From Mediterraneibacter glycyrrhizinilyticus (GTDB lineage: Bacteria > Bacillota > Clostridia > Lachnospirales > Lachnospiraceae), in contig NZ_JACJLR010000004.1 in assembly GCF_016902345.1 (NCBI RefSeq), positions 87,854 through 151,853 of the forward strand: a stretch of DNA of 64,000 nucleotides, read 5' to 3'. This document shows positions 36,456 through 47,037 of this stretch, one piece after another. Made by a program: the position numbers and the translations under genes. Position 1 is the first letter of the stretch. Every line of letters starts with the position of its first letter. Under the pieces are notes generated by a model. The model did not search any database. It had not been told where the DNA came from and saw only the letters and a list, made by a program, of their open reading frames with translations.

Positions 36456-36574
36456 ACTGTACCTCCTTCTTCCCGCAGCATTTCGCTCACTGTCTCAGAT
36501 CCGCACTTTTTCTCTCTCCGCCTTTCAGGTTCCTGCTGTTCACATCCCTGCTTTCCAGATCCTTCGCCGCTGTT

Positions 36575-37204
36575 CTAGTCCTCTAAAAGATTTCCACATT
36601 TCACATGTTTGTCAAAGATCTCCTGCATCTTCTCCCAGACTGTTTCCGATGTATCCGGGATCCTCTCATTCCGTTTCATCGGCTGGGAACGATGCACGCC
36701 GTGTTCTTTCCAGCTCCTGCCGCCTGATGCGTCGTTCAGAAGGAGCGGCTGGAAATTATCCAGGAGATGCGCAAATTTAGCCTCCGGCGTCTCATATGCC
36801 TCAAACTCCTCCCACAGCTCCCGGAAATACTGCCCCTGATCCTCCGGCAAAAGTCCGAAGATCCGGTCAGCAGCTTTTACCTCCCGCTCCCGTTTTGTCT
36901 GTGCTCCTTTCTCATCATATGCATAGGTGTCTCCCGCATCGATCTCCACAAGGTCATGGATCAGCACCATGATCATCACTTTCGTCAGGTCTGCCTTATC
37001 TTCCATATGTTCCTGAAGAAGCACTGCCATCAGAGCGAGATGCCAGGAATGCTCTGCATCATTTTCCTTTCTCTCACCGTCCGCAAGATAGGTCTGGCGG
37101 AAAATGTTTTTCACCTTGTCCACTTCTACGATAAAACGGATCTGTTTCTCCAGCCGCTCTTTTTCCGGCGCCAGATTCTTCTCTTCCAACACGATCATCT
37201 CCAT
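36575..37204 (-). CDS. HD-domain phosphohydrolase
   Basis: The 209-residue protein has metal-binding residues in ENDAEHSWHLALMA, MVLIHDLVEIDAGD and AHLLDNFQPL, the pattern of YfbR/HDDC2-like HD proteins, which remove phosphate from deoxynucleoside monophosphates. The substrate is not determined. No strong ribosome binding site is seen; the ATG at 37198 is an alternative start. Confidence 0.85.
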   Translation of the reverse strand: MEMIVLEEKNLAPEKERLEKQIRFIVEVDKVKNIFRQTYLADGERKENDAEHSWHLALMAVLLQEHMEDKADLTKVMIMVLIHDLVEIDAGDTYAYDEKGAQTKREREVKAADRIFGLLPEDQGQYFRELWEEFEAYETPEAKFAHLLDNFQPLLLNDASGGRSWKEHGVHRSQPMKRNERIPDTSETVWEKMQEIFDKHVKCGNLLED

Positions 37205-37251
37205 TTCTTTCTATCTGCTGTATATTCTACCACATTCCTGACAAAACAACG

Positions 37252-37302
37252 TAAAAAAATACCCTCTGTACAGAAATCTTTCATTTCTTTACAAAGGGTA
37301 TC
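37252..37302 (-). terminator. Terminator of the DUF6465-like gene
   Basis: On the minus strand a long stem starting ATACCCTTTGTAAAGAAAT and ending with its near-perfect complement (one mismatch) is followed by seven T. Confidence 0.88.
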
Positions 37303-37342
37303 GCTATACTATGTTTTTAATCCGTCTGACAAAATCCTGTTC

Positions 37343-37831
37343 TTACAGATCAACTTCTCCCGTAGTGTCCCCGTTTACAACATAATATGCCTTGGACTCT
37401 TCCGGTTTCAGATAAATCTTGACGTCTTTCATATCGCCAACTTTATTCTTCAGAACTTTTGTCCAGATCTCTTTTACTTTCTGAAGGATCTCTTTGTCGG
37501 AATACTCTTTTCCGTAGAACTGAAGGTACATCTCTGTCTTAAGCTCCGCTTTTTTTGCCGGTGCTTTCTTCGCCGGTGTCTTCTTTGCCGCTGCCTTCTT
37601 AGCCGGTGCTTTCTTTGCAGTTGTCTTCTCTGCTGCCTTTTCCTCTGGTGTATCTACTAAAACTCCTGCTTTTGTCTCAAGCTTCTTCGTCGTATCTTTC
37701 TTTGTCTCGATCGCTTTTGCTGCCGGTTTCTCAACCTTCGCTTCTGCCTTCTCTGTCTTAGCTGCAGCCGGCTTTACTGTTTCTTTCTTTTCAGCCGTTA
37801 CTTTTGCTGTAGATGCTTTTTTTACTGCCAT
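37343..37831 (-). CDS. DUF6465-like protein with histone-like lysine/alanine tail
   Basis: Residues 1 to about 98 are low-complexity Ala/Lys/Thr/Glu, with repeats of the KKAPAKKAA type (about 72-96) like bacterial histone-H1-like tails. The C-terminal 64 residues (TEMYLQFYGKEYSDKEILQK to YYVVNGDTTGEVDL) form the compact domain common in Lachnospiraceae. The tail may bind nucleic acid; the function is unknown. AGGAGG precedes the ATG. It stands alone with its own terminator. Confidence 0.8.
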   Translation of the reverse strand: MAVKKASTAKVTAEKKETVKPAAAKTEKAEAKVEKPAAKAIETKKDTTKKLETKAGVLVDTPEEKAAEKTTAKKAPAKKAAAKKTPAKKAPAKKAELKTEMYLQFYGKEYSDKEILQKVKEIWTKVLKNKVGDMKDVKIYLKPEESKAYYVVNGDTTGEVDL

Positions 37832-37953
37832 ACTTGTTCCCTCCTAAAATAATACACCCAAGTATTCCGGCACTGGCTTTTTTTACTTTATAGCTGCTGC
37901 CAGCACCGATTAGAAATTCACCTTTTATCTCAAAGTTCCAACGAGATTGTACC

Positions 37954-38415
37954 TCATTTTTGCGGATACGTCAAATTTTTTTGATATCCTCTGAAAAACT
38001 CTGACAGCCCGTTCAGCGTCTTCAGAAGCACCGGAATCTCTTCCTCGTCCAGCTTATCGATCACTGCACTGGTCATCTGCATATGATAATCCCTGTGATG
38101 GTCATATGCCTTAACCCCTTTCGGAGTGAGTCCGATAAACACCACTCTTCTGTCTTCATCACTGCGCTTCCTGACCACATACTTCTTGTTCACCAGGCTG
38201 TTCACTGCCGTTGTCAGAGAACCTGCGGTGATACCCAGTTTCTTTGCGACCATTGACATGGTGCTTTTGCCGGACAGGCCGATGGCCTCGATGATATGCA
38301 TATCATTGTTCGTGATATCACTGAACTCTTCGGTTATGATCGCCTCTTCTTCCAGTTTCCATATTTCATTGAACAGATTGACCAGAATATCATTTATGGT
38401 CTCATATGCATCCAT
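37954..38415 (-). CDS. fabT: MarR-family regulator, FabT-like
   Basis: The start at 38415 (MDAYETINDILVNLFNEIWK) follows AAAGGAG; a longer frame adds 31 residues with no family similarity. The 153-residue protein has a winged helix with STMSMVAKKLGITAGSLTTA and the wing RSDEDRRVVFIGLTPKG. Its place as last gene of the fab operon, plus a FabT-type palindrome over the operon's promoter, supports it as the repressor of fatty-acid synthesis, as FabT is in streptococci with acyl-ACP as corepressor. Target and ligand here are inferred. Confidence 0.85.
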   Translation of the reverse strand: MDAYETINDILVNLFNEIWKLEEEAIITEEFSDITNNDMHIIEAIGLSGKSTMSMVAKKLGITAGSLTTAVNSLVNKKYVVRKRSDEDRRVVFIGLTPKGVKAYDHHRDYHMQMTSAVIDKLDEEEIPVLLKTLNGLSEFFRGYQKNLTYPQK

Positions 38416-38552
38416 CCAGGGTTCTCCTTTCTGTCTTTTAGCACACCGCTTCCGCTCCGCCTGTGCGCTCTCTGTCTCTTCGTCCGCGCCGTAACCGCCG
38501 TCCTGCATGACGCTGCATTTCCCTCTTTCTGAGGCGGTGCGGACTGTAACCT

Positions 38553-39608
38553 TTATCGGGCAAATAATGCCTGGAACACATCTTTTACCGTCTCAATCTT
38601 CTCCGCCCGGTACGCTTTCGCGCCACAGAAGAGCAGACCGTTTTCTATATTTCCTTTCACTGCATTGATCAGACCATCTGTGATGCAGTAGGGTATGTTT
38701 GCCGGATCACATTTCGCAAGACATCCGTGACAGGGGGTGTGCGGCACTTTCTCTCCGCCCATGACACGCTCCATCAGCTGGTTCATGATCGCTCTTCCCG
38801 GCATCCCGACCGGACTCTTTACGATCTTTATATCCTCTTTTGCAGCATTGATATACGCCTCTTTATACCGGATATCCGCATCACATTCTTCCGTTGTCAC
38901 AAACCTTGTTGCGACCTGGACTCCGTCAGCTCCCAGCGCAAGGGTCCGCTTCACATCCGAACTGTCATAGATCCCGCCCGCGACGACCACCGGGATCTCT
39001 GCGCCGTATTTCTCACTGTAGGCTTTTACTGTACCGATGATCTTCCGGATTTCTTCTGCATAAATCTCCTGCGAATAGTTCTCGACTTCTTCCTTTTTGA
39101 AGCCCAGGTGCCCTCCTGCTTCCGGCCCCTCTATCACCACGAGATCCGCCGTTCGCTTATACTTTCTGTCCCAGTATTTCAGGATCACGTTGGCTGATTT
39201 GTCTGTGGAGACAATGGGCGCGATCTTTGTCCTGCTTCCCGCAGTCAGAGCCGGAAGCTCCGTCGGAAGACCCGCTCCCGATATGATGATATCGGCCCCC
39301 GCCTTCACGGCGGCCTTCACGTGAGCCGCATGCTCGCGCAGCGCGGTCATCACATTGTAGCCGATGATCCCGTCCGGAGAAATCTCCCTTGCCTTTCTCA
39401 TCTCTTTCTCGATGGCTGCCAGATTGGCTGCTGCAGGATTCCGGTCAAAATCAGGTTCCCGGTAGCCGATCTGAGCAGTGGAGATAATGCCGATCCCGCC
39501 TTCTTTCGCCACGGAGCCGGCCAGTCTCCCGAGACTGATTCCAACCCCCATGCCCCCCTGGATCAGGGGGACTTTTGTCAGTTTGTCGCCTATTTTCAGA
39601 TTTTTCAT
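38553..39608 (-). CDS. FabK-like / nitronate monooxygenase-family flavoprotein
   Basis: The ATG at 39608 (MKNLKIGDKLTKVPLIQGGM) follows AGGATAGGT, giving 351 residues. The fold is a FMN TIM barrel with IQGGMGVGISLGRLAG, VVIEGPEAGGHLG and VVAGGIYDSSDVKRTLALGADGVQ. Unlike the operon's fabK it has a C-terminal four-cysteine segment (CHGCLAKCDPANIPYC), possibly a metal or cluster site. It may be a second enoyl-ACP reductase or an oxidase of nitronates; sequence cannot decide. Confidence 0.75.
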   Translation of the reverse strand: MKNLKIGDKLTKVPLIQGGMGVGISLGRLAGSVAKEGGIGIISTAQIGYREPDFDRNPAAANLAAIEKEMRKAREISPDGIIGYNVMTALREHAAHVKAAVKAGADIIISGAGLPTELPALTAGSRTKIAPIVSTDKSANVILKYWDRKYKRTADLVVIEGPEAGGHLGFKKEEVENYSQEIYAEEIRKIIGTVKAYSEKYGAEIPVVVAGGIYDSSDVKRTLALGADGVQVATRFVTTEECDADIRYKEAYINAAKEDIKIVKSPVGMPGRAIMNQLMERVMGGEKVPHTPCHGCLAKCDPANIPYCITDGLINAVKGNIENGLLFCGAKAYRAEKIETVKDVFQALFAR

Positions 39609-39698
39609 ACCTATCCTCATTTATGATTCAGGAAGAGCGATCTGCCCCGTGTCTTTTTGTCCAGAGGGCAGTTCTCTGCGCGCTCATCGCCTTATTTC

Positions 39699-41396
39699 CT
39701 ACATCTTCCGGAATCTCTGATATCTCTTTTCAACCAGTTCTTCGGTCTCCATTTTGGTATACTTTTCGATAAAATCCATGATCTGGACTTCCATCTCAGC
39801 ACATACAGGCTCCATATTTTTATCGTCGAAATCCTTTGGCTCCGCGATCACCTGCTCCACGATACCCAGACGTTTCAGATCTGCCGCCGTCAGCTTCATG
39901 ACTTCTGCCGCCTCGCTCGCTCTCTTGCTGTCTTTCCAGAGAATACTTGCAAATCCCTCCGGCGAGAGCACAGAATAAATGGAATTTTCCAGCATCCACA
40001 CCTCATCTGCAACAGCCATGGCAAGCGCTCCGCCACTGCCACCCTCTCCGATGACAACAGAAAGTACCGGGACTTTCAGACCGGACAGTTCGAACAGGTT
40101 TCTGGCAATAGCTTCCCCCTGTCCTCTCTCCTCTGCTTCCAGCCCGCAGAACGCACCCGGCGTATCCACGAAACAGATAACCGGACGCCCAAACTTCTCT
40201 GCCTGTTTCATGAGCCGCAGCGCCTTCCTGTATCCGTCAGGCGAAGGCATGGAGAAATTCCGGTCCAGGTTTTCCTTCGTGGTCTTCCCCTTCGCCTGTG
40301 CAATGACTGTCACCGGCATGCCATGGAACCGCGCGATCCCCCCGACGACCGCATGGTCATCCTTAAAGTAGCGGTCCCCGTGGAATTCCATAAAGTCCGT
40401 AAAAAGAGCGTTGATATAATCCGTTCCAACCGGACGGTCTTTTCTTCTGGAGAGCTGTACTCTGTCCCATGCGGTTAAAGATTCATCCTGCTGTACCTTC
40501 TCAAAAGATCCGGATGCAGCCCGAAGCTCGCAGTCTTTCAACTCTTTGTCCGAATGCATGGAAAGAATCTCCGTAAGGACATCCTTCATCTCCTCTCGTT
40601 CCACGATCCGATCAACAAAGCCGTGGTCAAGCAGAAACTCTGAACGCTGGAACCCCTTCGGCAGTTTCTGGCCGATCGTCTGCTCGATAACCCTGGGGCC
40701 GGCGAACCCGATCAGCGCCTTCGGCTCGGCAAGGATGATGTCTCCGAGCATTGCAAAGCTTGCGGTGACTCCTCCCGTTGTGGGATCTGTAAACACAGAG
40801 ATATAGAGCTGTCCCGCATCACTGTGGCGCTTCAGCGCAGCCGAGGTTTTCTCCATCTGCATCAGGGAGACAATGCCTTCCTGCATTCTTGCTCCTCCGG
40901 AACAGGCGAATATGATCACCGGAAGTTTCTCAGCTGTCGCCCGCTCTACTGCACGGGTGATCTTTTCACCTACGATCCAGCCCATGCTCGCCATCATAAA
41001 TCTTCCGTCACACACGCCGATCACAGCCGGATTTCCATTGATCCTGATCTTTCCGGTCACCACTGCCTCATTCAGGTGTGTCCGCTCCTTCAAAGCATTT
41101 ACTTTATCCTCATATCCCTTGAAATCAAGCGGATTAACAAAGTCCATCTCTTTGTCCCATTCTTCAAAGGAACCTTCATCTGCAAGCATTTCAACTCTTC
41201 TGTATGCATGTACGCGGAAGTATCCGTGACATTTCGGGCAGATATAGTACCCCTTCTTCACATCTTCCGCGATGATCGCAGCCCCGCACTTGTTACATTT
41301 CCGAAGAAGCCCTTCCGGCACTTCCGGACGTGAGCTGCGAATAGAAATGTAATGTGCTCTCTGGCTGGTCTTTTTAAACATATTCTGCAATTTCAT
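39699..41396 (-). CDS. accDA: Fused acetyl-CoA carboxylase carboxyltransferase (AccD-AccA)
   Basis: This 565-residue protein joins the beta subunit (about 1-285: zinc ribbon CNKCG and CPKCH, then [20 protein letters not shown]) to the alpha subunit (about 300-565: [38 protein letters not shown] and [16 protein letters not shown]). It transfers the carboxyl group from biotin to acetyl-CoA to make malonyl-CoA. The genes are separate in most bacteria; there is no stop or frameshift at the junction. AGGAGGT precedes the ATG. Confidence 0.95.
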   Translation of the reverse strand: MKLQNMFKKTSQRAHYISIRSSRPEVPEGLLRKCNKCGAAIIAEDVKKGYYICPKCHGYFRVHAYRRVEMLADEGSFEEWDKEMDFVNPLDFKGYEDKVNALKERTHLNEAVVTGKIRINGNPAVIGVCDGRFMMASMGWIVGEKITRAVERATAEKLPVIIFACSGGARMQEGIVSLMQMEKTSAALKRHSDAGQLYISVFTDPTTGGVTASFAMLGDIILAEPKALIGFAGPRVIEQTIGQKLPKGFQRSEFLLDHGFVDRIVEREEMKDVLTEILSMHSDKELKDCELRAASGSFEKVQQDESLTAWDRVQLSRRKDRPVGTDYINALFTDFMEFHGDRYFKDDHAVVGGIARFHGMPVTVIAQAKGKTTKENLDRNFSMPSPDGYRKALRLMKQAEKFGRPVICFVDTPGAFCGLEAEERGQGEAIARNLFELSGLKVPVLSVVIGEGGSGGALAMAVADEVWMLENSIYSVLSPEGFASILWKDSKRASEAAEVMKLTAADLKRLGIVEQVIAEPKDFDDKNMEPVCAEMEVQIMDFIEKYTKMETEELVEKRYQRFRKM

Positions 41397-41471
41397 CTGA
41401 GATTACCTCCTGGGAACCTGACGTTTCTGCAAAGGGTCAGGTCAGGCCCTCTGCAAAAGGGTCAGGCCCTT

Positions 41472-42830
41472 TTACTCACCGTTTTCTGTGTTTTCTGATA
41501 TCTTGGCTATAAATTCGATATCGATATTACCTGATATGAAATCCGGATTGTTCAGGATCTCGTACTGATAATCCACATTGGTATCGATTCCCTCGATGAT
41601 GACCTCGCCAAGCGCGCTGCGCATCTTCCGGATCGCCTCACTCCTGTTCTTGGCATGTACGATCAGTTTTGCCAGCATGGAATCGTAATACGGCGGCACA
41701 GTATATCCGCTGTAGATCGCGGAATCTATGCGCACGCCCTTTCCTCCCGGCAGATACATATCTGTGATCGTCCCGGGCGAGGGGCGGAAGTTCTTCTCCG
41801 GATTCTCAGCATTGATCCTGCACTCGATGGCATGTCCCGTGATATGCACATCTTCCTGCTTATAGCTCAAAGTCCGGCCGTCTGCGATGCGGATCTGTTC
41901 CTTGACCAGGTCGATCCCTGTCACCCACTCGGTCACCGGATGCTCTACCTGGATCCGGGTGTTCATTTCCATGAAGTAGAAGTTCCCGTTCTTTTCAAGA
42001 AGAAACTCAATGGTTCCCGCATTGGTATAATTCGCAGCCTTCGCAGCTTTTACTGCCGCCTCTCCCATCTTCTCGCGGAGTTCCGGAGTCAGGGCAACGG
42101 ACGGGGATTCCTCGATCATCTTCTGGTGGTTCCTCTGGATAGAGCAGTCACGCTCTCCGAGATGGATCACATTGCCGTGTTTATCCGCCAGGATCTGGAA
42201 CTCAATATGGCGGGGATGCTGTACAAAATGTTCGATGTACATTGTATTATCGCCAAACGCCATCTGTGCTTCCTTCTGCGCCGTCTTGAAGCTGTTCTCG
42301 AACTCCTCCGGAGTCTCCGCCACGCGCATTCCTTTTCCGCCGCCGCCAAGAGCCGCCTTGACAATGACCGGGTATCCGATCTCTGCTGCCACTTTCGCGC
42401 CATCCTCCGCATCATAGATCGGATCCTTGCTGCCCGGTATAACAGGCACACCGGCACTTATCATGGTGTTCCTTGCCTCAGATTTATTTCCCAGTTTCCG
42501 GATCACTTCAGAATCCGGTCCGATAAACGTGATATTGCACTGTTCGCACAGTTCTGCGAACCTGCTGTTCTCAGAGAGGAATCCGAATCCCGGATGGATG
42601 GCGTCCGCTCCGGAGACCAGTGTTGCGCTGATAATGTTCTGCATGTTCAGATAGCTCTCGGAAGAAGGAGCCGGTCCGATACAGACTGCTTCGTCCGCAA
42701 GCTGCGTATGCAGGGCTTCCCGGTCCGCCTCAGAATATACGGCTACCGTCTCGATCCCCATTTCGCGGCACGCCCGGATGATCCTGACCGCGATCTCTCC
42801 GCGGTTTGCGATTAATACCTTTCCAATCAT
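41472..42830 (-). CDS. accC: Acetyl-CoA carboxylase, biotin carboxylase subunit
   Basis: The 452-residue protein has [20 protein letters not shown], the ATP-grasp [35 protein letters not shown] and [20 protein letters not shown]. It carboxylates the biotin on AccB using ATP and bicarbonate. Confidence 0.98.
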   Translation of the reverse strand: MIGKVLIANRGEIAVRIIRACREMGIETVAVYSEADREALHTQLADEAVCIGPAPSSESYLNMQNIISATLVSGADAIHPGFGFLSENSRFAELCEQCNITFIGPDSEVIRKLGNKSEARNTMISAGVPVIPGSKDPIYDAEDGAKVAAEIGYPVIVKAALGGGGKGMRVAETPEEFENSFKTAQKEAQMAFGDNTMYIEHFVQHPRHIEFQILADKHGNVIHLGERDCSIQRNHQKMIEESPSVALTPELREKMGEAAVKAAKAANYTNAGTIEFLLEKNGNFYFMEMNTRIQVEHPVTEWVTGIDLVKEQIRIADGRTLSYKQEDVHITGHAIECRINAENPEKNFRPSPGTITDMYLPGGKGVRIDSAIYSGYTVPPYYDSMLAKLIVHAKNRSEAIRKMRSALGEVIIEGIDTNVDYQYEILNNPDFISGNIDIEFIAKISENTENGE

Positions 42831-42837
42831 TTTTCTG

Positions 42838-43269
42838 CTACTCTCCTACCATAAATGTCAGTTCTGCGCTGACAACTACTTTTCCATCCACGTAAGCTGT
42901 CGCCTGTCCCACTCCGACAGGTCCCTTGCTCTTAATGATCTTCGTCTCCAGTTTCAGCGTATCGCCCGGGAATACCATACCCTTGAAACGGCATTTCTGA
43001 ACCCCGCCGAAAAATGCGATCTTCCCCTGGTTCTCCGGCATACTTAAGATCGCGACCGCGCCTGTCTGTGCCAGCGCCTCAAGGATCAGCACGCCCGGCA
43101 TCACTGCCTTCTGCGGAAAATGCCCGCGGAAGAAATCTTCTCTGTATGTTACTGCCTTATATCCCACCGCGTACTGTCCCGGCTCATAATCCTCGATCCT
43201 GTCGAGAAGGAGGAACGGATGTCTGTGAGGGATGATCTCCTGGATCTGTTCTACATTCAAACTGTTCAT
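42838..43269 (-). CDS. fabZ: 3-hydroxyacyl-ACP dehydratase FabZ
   Basis: The 143-residue hot-dog protein has [17 protein letters not shown] with the catalytic histidine and [20 protein letters not shown] with the catalytic glutamate. It dehydrates 3-hydroxyacyl-ACP. Whether unsaturation comes from FabZ or a FabM elsewhere is not visible. Confidence 0.97.
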   Translation of the reverse strand: MNSLNVEQIQEIIPHRHPFLLLDRIEDYEPGQYAVGYKAVTYREDFFRGHFPQKAVMPGVLILEALAQTGAVAILSMPENQGKIAFFGGVQKCRFKGMVFPGDTLKLETKIIKSKGPVGVGQATAYVDGKVVVSAELTFMVGE

Positions 43270-43315
43270 ATTTCCTGCACCTCTTTTTTATATGAGTACT
43301 TAGCTCGTCCCAAAG

Positions 43316-43353
43316 TCATGCCTGCCTGCGCAGGCGCAGCCCGCATGACCTTT
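43316..43353. repeat. Palindromic hairpin between fabZ and accB
   Basis: GTCATGC and GCATGAC enclose an inner perfect palindrome GCCTGCGCAGGC. It has no T-run on the minus strand and resembles other intergenic hairpins of the window. Confidence 0.55.
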
Positions 43354-43364
43354 TAACGCTTGTA

Positions 43365-43886
43365 TCATTTTATCACGAAGAGCGGCTGGCCGAACTCAAC
43401 TGCCTGTCCGTTCTCCACAAGGATCTCTGCCACAGTCCCTGTGAAATCACTCTCGATCTCGTTCATCAGCTTCATAGCTTCCACGATCGCCAGCACCTGT
43501 CCTTCTTTCACACTGTCGCCTACTTTAACGAATGGCTCTGCGTCCTCTGCCGGAGCCGCATAGAAAGTTCCCACAAGGGGAGACTTCACAACATTGCCTG
43601 CCGGAAGCGCATCTGCTTCTGCCGCAGAGACTTCACCCGCCGCCGGAACTTCCGCTTCCGGAGCCGGTGCTGCTGCAGGAGCTGCCGGTGCCATCCCCTG
43701 TACTGCCGGGATCACAGCCGGCGCCGCCTGGACCATCGCCGGTGCAGCCACCGGTGTCTGGACCTGAACGATCCTGCCTTCTGTCTTTTTCAGAGAAAGC
43801 TTAACACCGTCTTCCTCATATTTGAACTCTGTAAGTTCAGAATCTGAAACAGCCTGGATAAGCTGTAATACCTGATCAACTTTCAT
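43365..43886 (-). CDS. accB: Biotin carboxyl carrier protein of acetyl-CoA carboxylase
   Basis: From the ATG at 43886 (after AGAGGTG) the product has 173 residues: an N-terminal [20 protein letters not shown] helix region, an Ala/Pro-rich linker (about 45-95), and a biotinyl domain with [13 protein letters not shown], where lysine is biotinylated. Confidence 0.97.
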   Translation of the reverse strand: MKVDQVLQLIQAVSDSELTEFKYEEDGVKLSLKKTEGRIVQVQTPVAAPAMVQAAPAVIPAVQGMAPAAPAAAPAPEAEVPAAGEVSAAEADALPAGNVVKSPLVGTFYAAPAEDAEPFVKVGDSVKEGQVLAIVEAMKLMNEIESDFTGTVAEILVENGQAVEFGQPLFVIK

Positions 43887-43898
43887 CTCACACACCTC

Positions 43899-45137
43899 TT
43901 ACCCTTCATACTTCTTCAACAGCAGCGTTGCATTGTGTCCGCCAAATCCCAGGGAGTTCGTCAGCACATAATCGATGTCCTTCTCGACCGGCGCGCCCAC
44001 CGCATAGTTCAGGTCGCACTCCGGATCCACATTCTCTGTCCCCATTGTCTGGTGGATAAATCCGTCCTGGATACTCTTGACACAGACAACAAACTCAACT
44101 CCGCCTGCTGCCCCGAGCAGATGACCGATCATAGACTTCGTGGAATTGACCACTACATCTTTTGCCGCCTCTCCCAGCGCATACTTGATCGCTCTGGTCT
44201 CGAACAGATCATTGTGGTGCGTGCTTGTTCCATGCGCATTGATGTAATCGATCTGCTCCGGTGCAACTCCCGCTTCCTTCATGGCAAGCTTCATCGCCAT
44301 TCCTGCTCCTTCTCCGCTCTCTTCCGGAGATGTGATGTGGTAGGCGTCGCCTGTCGCGCCATATCCCACGAGTTCTGCATAAATCTTTGCCCCGCGTGCT
44401 TTCGCGTGCTCCAGTTCCTCAAGGACGACCACGCCGGATCCCTCTCCCAGAACAAACCCATCTCTGTCCTTGTCAAACGGACGTGAAGCATGTTCCGGAT
44501 CATTTGTCGTAGAAAGCGCGGTCAGCGCTGTAAATCCTGCGATTCCTGTGGGGCACACGGAAGCTTCTGTACCGCCGGCCACCATAACATCCGCGTCTCC
44601 GTACTGGATCGCACGGAATGCGTCACCGATGCAGTGTGTGCCGGACGCACATGCTGTGACGACGTTTGTACATTTTCCTTTCAGCCCAAGCTGGATGGAA
44701 ATATTTCCTGCCGCCATGTTGGAGATCATCAGCGGCACCATCAGCGGGTTCACCTTGTTCGGTCCCTTTGTGATGATCTTTTCATAGTTTGTCTCCACAC
44801 ACTGCAGGCTTCCGATTCCCGAACCGACGATCACGCCGCACCGGAACGGATCTTCCTTTGACATATCGATCCCGGCATCCTCAAACGCCTCTTTCGCCGC
44901 CGCAACCGCATACTGAGAAAATGGCTCCATCCTCTTTGCAGCCTTAAAATCCATGCGTTCTTTCGCAACAAATCCCTTTACCTCAGCCGCGATCTGAACC
45001 TTAAATTCAGACGCGTCGAATTTTGTGATCGGTCCGATCCCGACCTTTCCTTCTCTGATCCCGTTCCAGAACTCCTCCACCGTATTCCCGATCGGTGTTA
45101 CAGCCCCGAGTCCGGTCACTACAACTCTTCTCTTCAT
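43899..45137 (-). CDS. fabF: 3-oxoacyl-ACP synthase II FabF
   Basis: From the ATG at 45137 (MKRRVVVTGLGAVTPIGNTV) the product has 412 residues. The catalytic triad appears in NVVTACASGTHCIGDAF (Cys), INAHGTSTHHND (His) and VNSTKSMIGHLLGAAGG (Lys plus His). It elongates acyl-ACP. A longer frame adds 16 residues with no similarity. Confidence 0.97.
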   Translation of the reverse strand: MKRRVVVTGLGAVTPIGNTVEEFWNGIREGKVGIGPITKFDASEFKVQIAAEVKGFVAKERMDFKAAKRMEPFSQYAVAAAKEAFEDAGIDMSKEDPFRCGVIVGSGIGSLQCVETNYEKIITKGPNKVNPLMVPLMISNMAAGNISIQLGLKGKCTNVVTACASGTHCIGDAFRAIQYGDADVMVAGGTEASVCPTGIAGFTALTALSTTNDPEHASRPFDKDRDGFVLGEGSGVVVLEELEHAKARGAKIYAELVGYGATGDAYHITSPEESGEGAGMAMKLAMKEAGVAPEQIDYINAHGTSTHHNDLFETRAIKYALGEAAKDVVVNSTKSMIGHLLGAAGGVEFVVCVKSIQDGFIHQTMGTENVDPECDLNYAVGAPVEKDIDYVLTNSLGFGGHNATLLLKKYEG

Positions 45138-45340
45138 ATATCGATCATTTCCTTTCCGGAGCCGGTCCCTGCCCGCTCCTTCCATTCCTGTTTCTTTCCT
45201 TCCAATGGCAGCTCCCTTTTGCGCGTTTCATTATGATGCACTAAAATCTCTTCCGCCGCCCTTCACAGCCTTCCGGCAGGATTAAGTCCGCTTTTGCGGC
45301 TGCCCGGCCGGATTGTTCTGTGTAATGTACGGTCAGCCCT

Positions 45341-45377
45341 TTTTCGCGGCCCAGCAGGCGGCTGCCTGCGAAAAAAC
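45341..45377. repeat. Hairpin between fabG and fabF
   Basis: TTTTTCGC and GCGAAAAA enclose CAGGC/GCCTG. The 245-base gap (45138-45382) holds no gene; this hairpin, just after the fabG stop, could cause partial termination or stabilise the upstream mRNA. Confidence 0.45.
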
Positions 45378-45382
45378 TGATC

Positions 45383-46123
45383 TCACATAGCCATTCCGCC
45401 GTCTACGTTCAGCACCTGCCCGGTGATATATCCCGCATCATCCGAAGCCAGGAACGCCACAGCGTTCGCGATATCTTCCGGCTCTCCGAATTTTCCAATC
45501 GGGATCTGTGCCACGGCACCCTCCTTCACCTTGTCGGAGAGTACCTCTGTCATTTCCGTATTGACAAATCCCGGAGCCACCGCATTCACCGTAACACCGC
45601 GGCTTGCAAGTTCTCTTGCCACAGACTTTGTCAGCCCGATCACGCCTGCCTTGGATGCAGAATAGTTCGCCTGGCCCGCATTTCCGAGAACGCCGGAAAC
45701 AGAAGCCATATTGATAATGCGTCCGCCTCTCTGTTTGATCATCTGCCTTGCCACGAAACGAATGCAGTTGAACGTTCCTTTCAGGTTCGTGTTCAGGACC
45801 GCGTCGTAATCTTCCTCGGACATCTTCATCAGAAGTCCGTCTCTTGTGATCCCTGCGTTATTGACAAGGATGTCAACGCTTCCAAAGGTTGATATGATCT
45901 CTTTGAACATCTCCCCGCATGCACTGAAATCAGATACATTACACTGTCTGATCTCCGCCTTTCCTCCGGCTGCCTCGATCTCTTTTTTCACTTCCTCGGC
46001 ACGCTCTTTCGATCCGTTGTAATTGATGATGACTGTCGCGCCCTCTCCAGCCAGCTTCAGCGCCACCGCACGGCCAATCCCGCGGGAAGCGCCTGTCACT
46101 ACAGCAACTTTTCCATTTAACAT
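45383..46123 (-). CDS. fabG: 3-oxoacyl-ACP reductase FabG
   Basis: The 246-residue short-chain dehydrogenase has [34 protein letters not shown], and the catalytic [20 protein letters not shown] (Ser, Tyr, Lys). It uses NADPH. It overlaps fabD by seven bases. Confidence 0.97.
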   Translation of the reverse strand: MLNGKVAVVTGASRGIGRAVALKLAGEGATVIINYNGSKERAEEVKKEIEAAGGKAEIRQCNVSDFSACGEMFKEIISTFGSVDILVNNAGITRDGLLMKMSEEDYDAVLNTNLKGTFNCIRFVARQMIKQRGGRIINMASVSGVLGNAGQANYSASKAGVIGLTKSVARELASRGVTVNAVAPGFVNTEMTEVLSDKVKEGAVAQIPIGKFGEPEDIANAVAFLASDDAGYITGQVLNVDGGMAM

Positions 46124-47037
46124 AATTCACTTACCACCTTATCCACGTCTTCCCATGTACCCACGTTGTATACTTTCACATCTCGGTTGATCTTGCGCAT
46201 AAATCCTGCCAGGGTCTTTCCCGGCCCGATCTCAACAAATGTGTCCACGCCGTCTGCGATCATGTTCTCAACGCTCTGCTGCCAGCGCACGGAAGAAGCC
46301 ACCTGTTTTGCCAGCAGCGCTTTCGTCTCGCTGATGTCTGACACATACTCTGCTGTCACGTTTGTGACATAGGGGATCTCAAGCGGGGAAAGTTCCACAT
46401 TCTCCAGAACCTCTCCCAGCTCTTTTCCTGCATCCTCAAGCATCGGAGAATGAAACGGTCCGCTCACATTCAGCGGAAGGACGCGCTTTGCGCCTGCCTC
46501 TTTCAAGGCTTCCGACGCTTTTTCCACACTTTCTTTCCAGCCAGTGATAACGATCTGTCCGGGACAGTTGTAGTTTGCGATGGTCACGCCGTCGATCTCG
46601 TCGACTACCTTCTCGATCGCCTCTCCTGTCATACCCAGTACGGCCGCCATGGAGCCTTTTCCGCCCGGCACTGCATTCTGCATGAGGATCCCGCGCTTTC
46701 TCACTGTCGTGATCGCATCCTCTGTGGTCATTCCACCCGCAGATGCGATGGCACAGTACTCGCCCAGACTTAACCCTGCCGTCACATCAGCTTTCAGTCC
46801 GCGCTCCCTTAACACATGTTCCATCGCCAGACATACCGTCACAAGCGCAGCCTGTGTGTACTCGGTCTGGTCCAGCTTGTCATTTTCTTCAAAGCATAAT
46901 GCTTTCATATCTATATCCAGCAGCTCAGTCGCTCTGTCAATGACCTTGCGTGCTGTTTCACTCTGTTCATAAAAATCCTTGCCCATTCCGGCCTTCTGTG
47001 CTCCCTGTCCCGGGAACATAAATGCGATCTTACTCAT
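46117..47037 (-). CDS. fabD: Malonyl-CoA:ACP transacylase FabD
   Basis: The 306-residue protein has [20 protein letters not shown], the nucleophile in [12 protein letters not shown] and the histidine in [15 protein letters not shown]. It overlaps fabK by eight bases. Confidence 0.97.
   Translation of the reverse strand: MSKIAFMFPGQGAQKAGMGKDFYEQSETARKVIDRATELLDIDMKALCFEENDKLDQTEYTQAALVTVCLAMEHVLRERGLKADVTAGLSLGEYCAIASAGGMTTEDAITTVRKRGILMQNAVPGGKGSMAAVLGMTGEAIEKVVDEIDGVTIANYNCPGQIVITGWKESVEKASEALKEAGAKRVLPLNVSGPFHSPMLEDAGKELGEVLENVELSPLEIPYVTNVTAEYVSDISETKALLAKQVASSVRWQQSVENMIADGVDTFVEIGPGKTLAGFMRKINRDVKVYNVGTWEDVDKVVSELC

Noticed and set aside
41655..42815. A 386-codon plus-strand frame opposite accC
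   Set aside because: accC has complete ATP-grasp motifs on the other strand; the frame has no family features.
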